64,000 nucleotides of DNA from Cephalotrichum gorgonifer. Taxonomy: Eukaryota; Ascomycota; Sordariomycetes; Microascales; Microascaceae. This document shows positions 35,823 to 47,109 of this stretch, one piece after another. Numbering within the stretch: position 1 is the stretch's first letter; each line of letters begins with the position of its first letter. The position numbers and the translations under genes are program-made. Below the pieces are notes generated by a model. The model saw nothing but the letters and a program-made list of their open reading frames with translations. It was not told the origin of the DNA and did no database searches. The stretch covers positions 1,324,278 through 1,388,277 of the forward strand of contig ONZQ02000010.1 of the NCBI GenBank assembly GCA_900312665.1, written 5' to 3'.

Positions 35823-37969
35823 CTACTCCTCCCTCTGTCCTTCGCGAGTCCCTTCCTTCCTCTCAGCATCACTTTCGGAGACACTTCGATTTTCTACCTC
35901 CGACTGCTCCTCCCTCTCCTCCTTGGCGAGATTGACGTTCTTCAAGGCGAACATGATGAGGAGCATAGGCGCGAGGCCGGCCGTCGCAGCGATGGCCAAC
36001 ACCTGCTGGGTCTCCCGATATGACCTGTCGATGGCCGCCCTCGCAGGGGTGCCCGCTGCGAACTTCTGAGCCACAACAATGGACTTATATATTCCCGCAG
36101 CTTTGTCCTTGACGTTCTCTGGTAGGTAACTCTCCAGCTTCTTGGGGAGTAGGCTGTTCCAAATGGCTCCGCCAACACTTAATGATTTGTTAGACCCCGG
36201 GAGATGACCAGTGGGTTGATCCTATGAGGGAAACGTACCTGGTTCCGATGGCTCCACCGAAGCTCATAGCGGCAAAGTACACTGCGGTAACGACCGGGAC
36301 ATCCTCCTTCTCTACAATTGCCTGTATCGATACCTGGGCGGCGGTCTGATAGAACGCGCGTCCAACACCAACGAGCGTCTTGGCCGTGATGAAGCTAACT
36401 TCGTTTGCTGGACCGGCGCCGTCTTTGTTCACGAAATAAATCTGGAGACCCTGGCCGAGAACCACCAGGGGCACGCCCATGAGGACGAAGATTTGAGAGC
36501 GCTTAGAGTACTTCATGAGAATACCGACGAGGACGGATGCGATCTGGAAGGATACGCGAAGCGCATTGCTAGATGTAGATTGTCAGTGGGCATGCGATCA
36601 AGTAATCGGGCTTGGAAACTTACTCAATGCGGCTGGCGTGACCAGGAGAGTACCCTCCCACTACCTGGAGGTAGCTCGGGAAGAAGAGAGTAAAGGTGGA
36701 ATAATGGAAGAAGTCAAGCACAGATAGGAGGCATGCCGCCACGACGGTGCGCTCCTTGATCATTCTGAATGGAACGAACGGTGTCTTCGCGAACTTGGCG
36801 TCCCAGAGGAGGAAGACGCCAATGATCACAACACCAATCACAAGCATCACGATCGTTGAGGGCTCGCTCCATCTCTGGCTGTTCTTGGACCCCGTCAGGG
36901 ACAGTGGGATCAGCGCAAGCGCCATGCCCGCTACAAACAGGAACGCTCCGACTATGTCCAGGTCGCGCCACATGAGGTTCACAATTCGCTTATAGAGCGG
37001 CGTGTCTGCGGCGACATCCTCGGCCCAGATGCTCTTCCGCACGTAGCCGTTCTTCGTTGCGCGCCGCTGCAGGACGTACATGGTGACGATCAGCGGCGCG
37101 GCGCACACGGGGAGGACGATGGCCCACATCCCGTAGCCCCACCGCCAGGTGGAATGCTCTAGGACCTCGTCCGCGACTATGGTGCCCAGGTACAGTGTCG
37201 GTATCGAGGCGACGGACTCGGGGAGGGATGACCAGATGCCGCGGTTCAGGAGGCTAGTTGTGTCGGCAATGAAGATTTGTTGCATGATTGAGAAGCCCGT
37301 GTCTCCGATCGATTCGAATATGCCACCAGCCTGTTTCAAAAAGTTAGCACGCTGGTCGGGGAATGTCAGGTGGAAAGATAGCGGAGGGGGTTGGTACTTA
37401 CGATGTAAGTTCCTATGTCCTGGCAAGCTGCGTAAAGAACCATGGCAAGTACAATGAGCGAGATGCTGTAGAAGAAACCCTGAGCTCGTCCGAAAACCTG
37501 CCGCAAGAGTGCTGTTAGTCGCCTGGAAGTTGAATCGCCTGCACGTTACGGGGATTATATATGACGTACAATCGCGAGCTTGGCCATGATGGGATAGGTG
37601 GCCAAGGAAGTGATATTGTATACCACGTTCGCGGTGGTGAGGGCCGAATGGCGAGCAAAGGCGCTGGTGGCATATGCATCGTAGGTCCTGGTTGAGTACT
37701 TGATGAATGAGGAGATGAATGTCGTGGCGAAGAGACTAGAGACAGGCAATAACTTGAGCGTCAGCTAATACAATCAACAGCAAGAGAAGAGAGGATGGCC
37801 AGGGGACAAATTACCCGACAAATGCGACGATCAACGCACGCTTTGACCACGACCGTCGAAGAATCTCGACATCAGTCATGGGCTCCATGACCGGGGGCTG
37901 GCCCTTCTCGGCATCTTGAGGCTCAGGCGTCCTCGTAGGGTCGACGACCAGCGCACTCTCCTTACCCAT
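35823..37969 (-). CDS. Siderophore-iron transporter (SIT/MirB-like MFS)
   Basis: Exons complement(35823..36177, 36239..36568, 36624..37330, 37402..37497, 37570..37735, 37815..37969), 602 aa; all six phases agree. The upstream frame opens with GTG, so the ATG at 37969 (MGKESALVVDP) is used. It has the size and multi-TM layout of 14-TM siderophore MFS proteins. Marks include AFVGLFATTFISSFIKYSTRT (TM1 into the conserved loop), VFGRAQGFFYSISLIVLAMV, GDTGFSIMQQIFIADTTSL, FLFVAGMALALIPLSL, and the late loop ESYLPENV with YRETQQVLAIAATAG. Expected role: plasma-membrane uptake of ferri-siderophore by proton symport. An SreA-type site lies ~250 bp upstream, suggesting iron repression. Confidence 0.9.
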
Positions 37970-39528
37970 GGCTGATCTACTGGGTGTCTGCGCTAGGATC
38001 CGGGGTTTCTTGCGCCTGTAAGCAGATCTCACGTTCTGAAATCACGATATTCTCTGGATTCTTCCTCCCCTCGATCTGAATAGGGCGGCCAGGCTTGTTT
38101 TAGATGACAACCAATCTCATGCCCCAGACCGCCGAGTTCGGCCGATGGCATCACGCGATACCAGAAATGGGCTGGCGGCCACATGCAATAACAATAGTAG
38201 AGAAAATTTGATCAACTAATCTTATCAGATCCTCGCCAAGATCCTCGCCAAGATCCCCCCACCCCCACCGGCGGAGAGGGCCGGCCCCGCTGAACAAGGC
38301 CAATGCCATGTGGCAGATGAAAAGCTGGTACGGGTCTCTCGAGCTAAGACAACTTGTGGGCCGATAAAGCGCAGTAGCTCCGAGGCTAAGGCCCGTATTG
38401 TGTAGTTGAGGTGGCATTTGGAGTGGATGAAACTGGGCCCACGGTCGAGAATTAAGGCTACAGCACGGTAGATCGTTCGATTCCGTTCGGAAATGCGAAA
38501 TGCTCGGGTAAAGTGGCTGTTGATGAGATCCACTTTCTAATGAAACGAGTGGGTCTGTTCTCGGCCATTATTCTGTCATCTGGGACACAGTTAACATACG
38601 CGTCAGCGGGGATGACGTTAGCCCGAAGGCAACACAACATAAGCCATTGCGCTTAACGAGCCTGGGGCATTCCTCCGAGGCAATGGCCGAGTCATGTCTT
38701 GTTTCCTTTGGGCCGGGTCTGTATTAGCAGACGCGGGGCTATCCGAGGCTATTTCAACCGCCGCAGACTGTCTACAGGGTGAGTACCGACAGAAATAGAT
38801 TGGTAGTTGCGTGAAGGATGACCTACTTCTTGTCTCGACTCCGATAGTGAACGGCAGAATGCTTAGCAATGCGCGAGAAAGGTGATGGTAGGCACATTTA
38901 TATAGCAGGCCCCTCTTCATTCCAAGAACAGGGCACTAGCCCATAGTGTATGCAACGGAGATTAGTATGTCTCAGCCAGTCAGTACTCACTGTCAAGTCC
39001 TACCTGCCTACTATTTGTCAGGTGCTCTTGGACTAGCTCTTTCCCTAGGCTAATATCCTATCTTCTTCACCACATAGATATTGAATCCAGCACATATCGA
39101 GATGTCAGGCGTTTACAAAATCGCAAGTAATGGTACAGCTGTCGTGTGTGATATACTTTGGGGCTGCCCGAGCCTGTGATGGCGGCCTTGTCTTAATGCG
39201 GGGTAAGAATGATACAATACCAGACGGCGTTTCGCATCTCCCTTCTCAGAGCGACTAGTAGACTCGAATCCTCTAGATATCACTGAAGGTGAACTGGCAG
39301 CCAGACCTAAGCCCAAGCGCCCGGTACAGTGAACTCAAGCTTTCTTGGTGATATACCGCTCCCCAGCCATATAACTACAAGGAATTATACCCTGGTACTG
39401 GGCGGAATCCCGCCTATTGCAAACGACTAGCTCCCCCGATCCCAACCACATATCATAATATAGCTGGTTAGAATAGATCTACCGGGGTTGCTCGCTTGGC
39501 TTATAAAGCATGACTGGACATGGGCTTC
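37970..39528. other. Long intergenic
   Basis: 1.56 kb upstream of the transporter and downstream of the ankyrin gene. It contains an ATCTGATAA site (38222-38230) and, directly beside it, a near-perfect repeat of a 12-bp AGATCCTCGCCA unit (38227-38255). No gene supported. Confidence 0.55.
38222..38230 (-). promoter_or_regulatory. SreA/GATA-type iron-response site ATCTGATAA
   Basis: Exact TTATCAGAT on the plus strand, 253 bp upstream of the transporter ATG. Its flank AATC-TTATCAGAT is identical to that of the esterase site at 34239. Confidence 0.6.
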
Positions 39529-41026
39529 CTAACCCTGTTTTCTCTCCTCATCCGATAAACATATACCCCTCCTCGCGAGAACATCGATCATAGACTCCAG
39601 TCCTTCATCAATGGCTTTTCTGAGGGACCCCCCCCAATAGCACATACTATCCGTCCCCGCACCCGCGCCCAAGTCTAGCAACAGCTCTACCAGGGCTGTG
39701 TGTTCCGAGTCGACGGCGCGCAGAAGCGTCAGCGCGTCCCACTCGACAATTTTAGTGCCGTGGTCGAGGAGTTTCCGGACCATGTGTATACTCCCAGATC
39801 GGGCAGCGGCCGTTAGGGTGGTTCCGTACGGCGAGATGCCGTACTTGTTAGGATCCGCACCGCGCTCTAGGAGCAGGTCCGCTACGTCTTCATGGCATGC
39901 CCAAACGGCACGAAATAGCGCCGAACCGCCGTACCCCTCCACTCCGTGAACGTTTGCCCCGGCGTCGAGAAGGTGGCGGACCATTTCCAGGTTCCCCGAT
40001 TCCACATGAGATATAAGGCTGTGCCCATGTGGATTATCCTTGCGCTCAACACCGTCGAGATCCTTGGAGAGGAAGCCCATGATATACTGGCGCACTTCCC
40101 AGGAGCTAGTCTTACTTGCGGCGAGGTAAAGGTACCTCCCCAGCGGGGACCTCACTGCCACCTCGCCATGGCGAATGTCCACAAAATCCGTAGCCTTCTC
40201 TGGAAACGAGGCCGCTGCACGGGACGGGGGGTAAACCGCCAGACGCACCATGTCCATGTCTCCCCGCTGGGCTGCGCCAAGAACGGACTTCCCTCCGACC
40301 TTTCCCCTCCATTGGTCAGGATAGGGTCCAGTCTTCTCGAACTCCGGGAGCTGCTCCTGAAATAGCTCCAGGAGGTCCGCGTGACCTGCCCATGCGGCGA
40401 GGTGCATTGCACAAGGAAACAGATCATCGCGGGCCGCGGGACAGTGTCCTTCCTCCAGGAGCTCCTTTACAAGGCTCACATGGTGAAGGTACGTGGCGGC
40501 GCTGAGCAGGCTGAGGCCTGGGTAATGCCCCGCCGGTAATTCCGCGTCCATCCCCGTGTACCACCGGTTCCTGAATCCCGGCAGTCCGGGCGCACCCTCT
40601 AACGCAAGCCGGCACAATGTGTCGATCGTGGTGTCCAGGTCGGCGCCCGTGCGGGCGTTCAAGGTCTCTGCGACTTTGCGGACGGCGACAAAACGGCCGA
40701 TAGAAGGATCAGTCTCGCTGCGAACCCTGTATACAAGGTAGGCGTGCCAGAGTTTGTCACCACCATAGTACCTCTTATTGCACCATGGCGCAAAGTTTTC
40801 AAAGCCCGAGCCAAATGTATCAAGAAGTTTAGTCTCGAACAAGGCAGGTATGAAACTCTCATAGAACGAGCCTATGCTCTGTTAGTCACGGCTAAACAGG
40901 ATGTATCCGGAAGGGCCACGTACGACACACTAGCTTTAGTCTTAGGGCTCTTCTCACGCCGCGTAAGACAATGCAGTAGAATAATATCCGATGAAAAATC
41001 TCCGGGGGGAAACTTAGGATGTGCAT
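39529..41026 (-). CDS. F-box-like / ankyrin-repeat protein
   Basis: Proposed exons complement(39529..40876, 40920..41026), 484 aa. The long exon is secure but opens without an ATG. Upstream, an ATG frame at 41026 gives an F-box-like N-terminus (MHILSFPPEIFHRILF, then RALRLKLVCR). It joins in phase to FYESFIPALFETKLLD, as in related fungal proteins. The join needs a short 43-bp intron with a weak GTGGCC donor, so this junction is uncertain. The middle has the family motif TGADLDTTIDTLCRLALEGA. From ~165 on come ankyrin repeats, clearest at LEMVRHLLDAGANVHGVEG, VADLLLERGADPNKYG and MVRKLLDHGTKIV. Probably a protein-interaction adaptor, perhaps for SCF; target unknown. Confidence 0.75.
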
Positions 41027-42213
41027 TCTCCTGACTGGTGTTTACACAAGGCTAGCGTTGGTTTAGCGCTGTGTTAAAGATGGATAAGAGCAGAAGCAGG
41101 CACAAGTCCGTTATGTTGGATCTGGTGTGGGCCGCCTTGGTATGTGAGGTACCACCTAACCAACTACTACGCTGCGCCGATGGTGGCGGTTGTCAGACAG
41201 CTGCCGACACCTTATAATACCGTTGTTTGAGATGAATGACGCGAGATGTCTCGAGGTCGAGATGTTACTGTCGTCGTTTCCGTCGGGTTCAAAGTTGGTT
41301 ACCACAAGCGGGAAGCCCTACCCAACAATTATTTATCTATTTTGAAGGCGGCTAAATTTAGCAAGGAGTAGGCCAAAGGGGGGGCGCGATGTCCAAGGCA
41401 TTATATGGGGATCTCAACACAAGAAAACCAATTTGGTTGCATAGATTTGGGGGCAAACGATCGGCCTCGGGTGGTTCCGAAGCCGCCAGCCTACGCCTTA
41501 GCCGACTAGACGGCAGCTCGGATTGGTCTGTTGGCTAACACAATTCACCCCCGCACAGGATTCTGCCACCCTAGTATGTTATCCTGCACAATCCTTGTAC
41601 TTGTCGCCCAAGCCACTGGCCCCCAACGCGATAAATGATCTTGGTGGGGTGGTTGGCCAAGAGGCGCAGGGGGCGGAATGGGCCGCTCTTGCAGCAGATG
41701 TAACTAGGTCGGGATGTCTAGGCCTTATATAGGAGGCTCAATATAAGAAGACTAACTGGTTACATAGGGCAAATACTAGTACTCGGGTGCCTCGAAGCTG
41801 CTAATCTGCCTGTTAGGCGGGTAGACGGCGGCTCGGATTGGTCCCAACCCCACCCTGTTGACTGAGAATACAACATTTAGAATTTACCCCTGCGCAGGAT
41901 TCTGCAACCCCAGCTTGCCGTCCCACACAAACCTTGTACTTGCGGCCCAAGCCACTACCCCCCAATGCGATAAATGTTTTCGGTGGGATAGGGGGCGGAT
42001 TGGGCCGCCCCTGCGCAAGTATAACTGTTGGCCCCCGAGCGCCGTTGAGATCTCTGTATTAAAGTCAGGCATATCGGCCAACCCTTCTCCCCATCTCTTC
42101 CTAAATGGCCCGATCATAACGCGCTACTGCATGCGGCCCTGTCCTCTACTTCCTAGTCTTTTCTCTTATTTTACGTCGCTCTTTCAGTCTTCCTCTCTGT
42201 ATTTTCTTCGCCA
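41027..42213. other. Intergenic holding the 325-bp duplication
   Basis: Divergent promoter region between the ankyrin gene (minus) and the membrane protein (plus). Apart from the tandem duplication, no feature is supported. The ORF from 41858 overlaps the repeat and the next gene in another frame and is not credible. Confidence 0.55.
41388..42035. repeat. Diverged tandem duplication, two ~325-bp units
   Basis: Unit 1 (~41388-41712) and unit 2 (~41713-42035) align over their length with many substitutions. Shared landmarks are GATGTCYARGSMTTATAT (41388/41713), CACAGGATTCTGC-like (41555/41892), CCTTGTACTTG (~41591/41931) and GGGCCGC (41679/42002). No ORF is preserved in both. The units lie just upstream of the membrane-protein gene at 42214, so they may be a duplicated promoter segment or a decayed mobile element. 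No terminal inverted repeats were recognised. Confidence 0.7.
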
Positions 42214-43145
42214 ATGTTACAGGATAAACATTCGCTTACTCCCCGCGCCGTTTCGATCATGTCCCAAGAACGGAGCCGAGAGCCGGTGTCAACGGCTCTG
42301 TCCACTCAAAAGACAATGCCGACTCCCCTTTGGAAGAAGGACAGCCGCATGCGTTCCCTCGTTATCCTCAGCGTCACTCTTTTCGCCGTTTCGTTCCTCG
42401 CCATCGTATTCAAAGCTGTCTCTGAGTACGCATGGGCGAAGCCGGCCCGCGAAAACTCATTCCCGATAGCGGTCGACAACGGCGACAAGCACTGGGGCGG
42501 GCTGAGCGTAGAGGCTGTTGAGCTAATATCCGGATCCACAAGTACCGGCCTGCTATGGAGTAGCATCACCTTAAGCCTCCTCTTTTCTTTCGTCGGCTTA
42601 TATTCCGCCCGGAGGATCACCCGTCATGGCCCATACTATGTTCGTTCCCACCCTGTGCTCCACGCTCGCTAATCCCAAGCTAACCACTTGTCCATCATGT
42701 GCAGAGTACTAAAGTGCAACGCCTTATCGTCTATATCACTCTTCATATCTGTTACGTACTCCCCGTCGTCACTTTTATCTACCTGACCGTCATACACGCA
42801 AAATCGGCAAACTTTAGCCCATACCACCAGGTGGAGGACGGTGTCTGTCTTGGATTTTGCAACAACTGGTACCAGGGGTACCTATTCGATCTTGAGACGT
42901 GGGCGTGCGACTTGCACTCATTCCCGGGGTTCACGGACCAGGGTAATACGATGGGCCGCATCTGCGTGGGCGAGACGGCCGCGAGGGGTCTGGCATTGGT
43001 AATGGGGCTCTTAGTGGCTGCCATAGTGGTCGTCGTGGAACTGGAGCGGCGACTGGGCAGGAGATTTATGACTTCGTGGAAGGTGCGTGCTAGGGAGGAA
43101 TGTGAGTTGGACGAAAGGGACGAGGAGGACATGTGGGGAGCGTAG
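42214..43145 (+). CDS. Hypothetical four-TM membrane protein
   Basis: Exons 42214..42639 and 42705..43145, 288 aa from the first ATG. A second ATG at 42259 (MSQERSREPV) is at least as likely. The 65-bp intron has a weak GTTCGT donor but a good GCTAACC branch site, phase 0. Four hydrophobic segments: LVILSVTLFAVSFLAIVF, GLLWSSITLSLLFSFVGLYS, LIVYITLHICYVLPVVTFIY, and LALVMGLLVAAIVVVVEL. The loop before TM4 has three or four Cys (CLGFCNNW, WACDL, RICVG) and is probably extracytoplasmic. The tail is acidic. No family recognised. Confidence 0.7.
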
Positions 43146-43675
43146 TTTCCTTATGACTCTACAGACAATTCGATTGCTCCCATGATGTTATTTAGAGCGT
43201 ATGGTCTCAGTTGCAAAGTGTCGTTGCACAGTGTACTCAAGCCTATTGGATTCTTTCTCGAACCCCCCATACCCCCTCCTTTCCTTTTATTTTAGTTAGT
43301 GCAGCAACTAGTACAGTCTTTGTAGGCAACGGTTGATATGCCTTGAACTGGATGATCTTAAATTATATACACTTCAATATATACCCACGTTAGGTCCTGC
43401 CTCAAGATACGACCTTATTTTATCCCGGAGAGGTGATGGGACTCGTATAGGATGTAGCCATGGGACCTCCCTGGTTGCTCCAAGTTTTTGTTCGTAATGG
43501 ACATCAGATGTTAATTTACAGATATAAGAAGTAAGCTAAAATATCGGATCGGCCAAACCCAATGTAAAATCACTAACAAGAACAAGAAAGCTAAAATACG
43601 GCCCGCTCAAATCAGAGGCAAACAAGAAAGGAAAAGTACATTAAGATCCTAGGTCGCGCTACTGACACAAAGGCT
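43146..43675. other. Intergenic, convergent 3' ends
   Basis: 530 bp, AT-rich at 43330-43620. Nothing recognised. Confidence 0.6.
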
Positions 43676-45409
43676 CTACCAGTACGATGTAGAGTTGTAA
43701 ATCTTGGGCACGGAAAGGCCTCGGGCATGAATATTGACGCCGGGCTGCGGAATCCCGCCCTGCGGCAGCATTAGCGTCTCCGTCGCCAAGTCGAAGCAGT
43801 TCGTGGTAACTCCGGTAGCCTCGTTGCAGAGGCCGAACAAACCCCTCGTTTCCATGTCGCAGAAGAGCTCCTCGCTCAGTGAGACGGTGTCGGGGCCCCA
43901 GGACGTGTCCGACTCGCACAGTTCACGGGCGCTGTGCTCGATGTATGGGGTCACGATGAGTGTGTGTAGGTGCTCCGACCGCGCCCTCCGCTTCCTCCCG
44001 GTACTGAAACGGGAGCCCGTAGGGATGACGCTTCCACCAGAGTCCGCACGCTTTGCGTTGCCACCGAGGTACATGGATACGCCCTTGTCGAACTCGCCCT
44101 TTGAGTCGATCACTCGATCGATGTCCTTGTCTCGGCCAAGACCGCCGTGGGCTATAGGGCTCGTGTCAGATAGGTCTGTGATCTTGCCAGATCGAGGCGC
44201 GGGGGAGGGAGGTAGAAGTAAAGAGGAGGAAGTGTCTTATTCATTGGTCCACTTACTTGAGTCCTTCTCGTACTCCAACTCGGGCATGAAGATCGGGATA
44301 GCCGAGTCTGGGAGTAGGTCGCCCCAGAACGAAAACCGCGGCGTGCTGCTGCAAAGGGATTCCGGCCTCTCATTGTACTGCGCGAGCCTGTCCGGGTTGG
44401 CGACCATATCCGGGATGTGGAAGCTCATCGCCTGCGCGTTGATGCCGCTGGTGCCGTCGTTGTCGAGCCGCACACATTTCGGGCGGCTGTGTTTCTCGCC
44501 AATGTCGCGCTGACTGAGGCCCCAGGACATGCCGCACCTGTGGCCGACGTCGCCCATCCAGACCGTGTTGACCTTGGCGTCGGTAATGTAGATGGCCGAG
44601 ATGCAGATAGCGTCATTATCTGGGTTGCTGAGCATTATGTAGGTAGCCTGGTCGGCGCCGTTGTGACCCTGGTCGTGATCGATTTCATATTCGGTATTTC
44701 TTCCTTCCTTCACCTTGCCACCAGGTTTATCCTGCCCCAGGCGCTCCCCTTGTTCATTCCAGATGGCTATCGATGGCCTCTTCCCTCCCTATCTCTGCGT
44801 TAGAAAGTAAAGAAACAAGAAGCTTGACGTGGTGCTGGTGAGTGGAGAAAAGACGCGGGCGNNNNNNNNNNNNNNNNNNNNNNNNNNNNNNNNNNNNNNN
44901 NNNNNNNNNNNNNNNNNNNNNNNNNNNNNNNNNNNNNNNNNNNNNNNNNNNNNNNNNNNNNNNNNNNNNNNNNNNNNNNNNNNNNNNNNNNNNNNNNNNN
45001 NNNNNNNNNNNNNNNNNNNNNNNNNNNNNNNNNNNNNNNNNNNNNNNNNNNNNNNNNNNNNNNNNNNNNNNNNNNNNNNNNNNNNNNNNNNNNNNNNNNN
45101 NNNNNNNNNNNNNNNNNNNNNNNNNNNNNNNNNNNNNNNNNNNNNNNNNNNNNNNNNNNNNNNNNNNNNNNNNNNNNNNNNNNNNNNNNNNNNNNNNNNN
45201 NNNNNNNNNNNNNNNNGGGGGGGGCAGGCAAGCTGGAATCAACGTAGTTCAAAAGAACTTGCCATCTTTGACCCAGATGAGCCACTACCGATCACAAGCT
45301 CAACCACAGTCTTATCATTGGGGTTCTTCTTCGCACCCTTGATTTCGTCAATCGCAAAATCTAACGCCGCAAAACCAGCGGCCTCAGCGATTATTGCGAA
45401 AACAGACAT
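43676..45409 (-). CDS. Fungal secreted-family protein of unknown function, spanning the assembly gap
   Basis: Exons complement(43676..44151, 44257..44788) are clear, with a 105-bp intron (GTAAGT donor). A third, 5' exon is proposed at 45263..45409: ATG 45409, MSVFAIIAEAAGFAALDF, then KTVVELVIGSG, ending at a GC donor (ATG|GCAAGT). It joins in phase 0 to the exon at 44788, for about 384 aa. The 355-bp run of N then falls inside the intron. Conserved segments are ISAIYITDAK, VWMGDVGHRCGMSWG, CVRLDNDGT, MSFHIPDM, RFSFWGDLLP, RKRRARSEHLHTLIVT, HSARELCESDTSWGPD and FCDM. They match a widespread, uncharacterised fungal family. The Cys and Trp pattern suggests an extracytoplasmic protein, although the proposed first exon is only weakly signal-like. 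Function unknown. Confidence 0.7.
44862..45216. other. Assembly gap (355 N)
   Basis: A run of N, followed directly by eight G (45217-45224). A G homopolymer probably stopped sequencing. By the gene model, the gap lies in an intron of about 474 bp. Confidence 0.95.
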
Positions 45410-46443
45410 CGTTTCGGTGGCTGGATGTAGATAAAGATAGGCGGAGAGTGGCTCTGCTGTGTACGAATAGGACTTGGAGTCAACCGATAATGGATAGTCA
45501 CTGTGAAGCGAGATAAAACATATATAGAGAGGATGGTGGCAGAGTCAATTGTGACGGGAAAGCCGGATATTGGAGATTAACTAGTGGGTAGGACGGATGA
45601 GATTCGGGAGTTAAAGCTTTGACGACAAGGAGGGCTATATACCCGCCCATCTTGAGGGTATGCAGAGAGAAAGGAGTCATTAACCTTCAATCTTGTCATG
45701 TCCGTATTGCTCTCCGTCTGCTTGCGAGCGATTCCCGCACTGGTCATCCCTAACGACGTTAGGGTATAATTAGTGGCGGCCGTGAATGCAACCTCCGCAT
45801 GGCTAAAATGAACCGCATTTAGGATGGGGCTAAGGAGAGTTACATGCAGGGGCCGTTGGTTGGTGACGCTGCATGTTATAACCAACCCGCCCCCACTGGG
45901 ATGCTACGCCCCATTTTCATTTGTGTTGGTTCCTTTCTATTAGGTATCAGCGACCACCTCGGCATCGCAATCATCTGAGCTCCTGAGGCCAACAGATGAG
46001 CCTCTCTTGATCCTACAAAGAGGGTCCGATTCCTTGGGGTCGGAGGTCGAGGACTTGATCTTGGTCAGTCTACGGATCTGTGAATATCTAGAGATGAACG
46101 CGGCTTCCACTTCACTACACCAACCCGAGTAAATAAGGCACTCGGCGCGGCTCACATATCCATGGGCCTACCCAAATAGTATAAGGCACTCGCCGTGCAT
46201 TGGTCGCCTTGGCAGCTCGGGCTGTGCTGGAGTGATCCACGTTTTAAGCGCTCGAGACACATACGTGTACATGATCCTTAGACGTCGAGTCGAGGAAATC
46301 TGACTTTACCACTACTGGCAACATCACGCTCCGCGGCCCCCGCCGCAAAGAGTGTTTCAGGTAGAAAGGTCTTCACTTAACATATAGCCATGAGACCTCC
46401 TGTGGGGGGTATCTGTATAACAGAAGGATTCCAACAAGTTGCG

Positions 46444-46754
46444 GGTGAGGTAGAGGTGACGGCTGAGAGTCGGCCCAACATAGGATTCACAGGTTGGTTG
46501 GCGAGCTCCTGAGAAATCCCGGTGGAGTCGAAGGCTACAGCCAACAGTCTACCAACAAAGGATTCTTAGGTTGACTAGCGATCTTCTAGGTATCGCAGGG
46601 TGGAGGCGAAGGTCACGGCCCCATATCGGCCAACAAAGATTTCACAGGTTGATCGGCGAGGTCCTGGACAGAAGCGGGTGGAGGCGAAGGCTACAGCCAA
46701 CATTCGGCCAACAAAAGATCCACAGGTCTGCCAGCGAGCTGTTGGGAATTCCCG
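46444..46754. repeat. Minisatellite, four imperfect copies of a 77-78-bp unit
   Basis: Copies start at about 46444, 46521, 46599 and 46677. Each reads GGTGGAGGCGAAGG...CAGCCAACA...TCGGCCAACAAAGGATTCACAGG-like (not written out in full), then TTG(A/G)..GGCGAG. The last two copies are closest. Because 78 is a multiple of 3, an ORF across copies 3 and 4 shows a 26-aa repeat, probably a by-product. Confidence 0.85.
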
Positions 46755-46960
46755 GGCCGCGCGACAGCAATGACGATGGCAATGGCCACACGAAAGTTCT
46801 ATATTTGGAATCTCTTCTGGGGGCGGAGGGGAAAGGTCATCCTGCTACGAGCAGAGAGGAAGAATTCTCCCGGGCCCAGGTAGACGTATTCCGGTGGGTA
46901 CACGAAGGCATAACACAACACTTAGTATCAAGCCGGTCCATCCAGCCCGCAACAAACGGC

Positions 46961-46967
46961 TATAAAA
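46961..46967 (+). promoter_or_regulatory. TATA box (TATAAAA)
   Basis: TATAAAA 143 bp upstream of the ATG at 47110 and about 200 bp after the minisatellite. Typical of highly regulated fungal secreted-protein genes. Confidence 0.6.
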
Positions 46968-47109
46968 CCTAGGATCGTTCCCGAAGTACACATGCCACGT
47001 CTTCCTATCTCTCAGTCTAAGCAGCACCCACTCTACTCCAGAACTTAACCATAACTCATCCACATCCTCCCCTTTTAGTCAAGTTTCTCAGTCATCCCAT
47101 ACGCGCAAA

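Larger units (their letters stand above)
45410..47109. other. Long intergenic with minisatellite and TATA box
   Basis: 1.7 kb. Besides the tandem repeat (46444-46754) and TATA box (46961), no gene is supported. It is the promoter side of both the gene at 45409 (minus) and the secreted protein at 47110 (plus). Confidence 0.6.

Noticed and set aside
41858..42469. 203-aa plus-strand ORF
   Set aside because: It covers repeat unit 2 and overlaps the membrane-protein gene in another frame.
44754..45434. ORFs running through the N gap
   Set aside because: They exist only because N codons are not stops.
46571..46972. 133-aa plus-strand ORF with a 26-aa repeat
   Set aside because: It arises from the 78-bp minisatellite, ends at the TATA box of the next gene, and has no other support.
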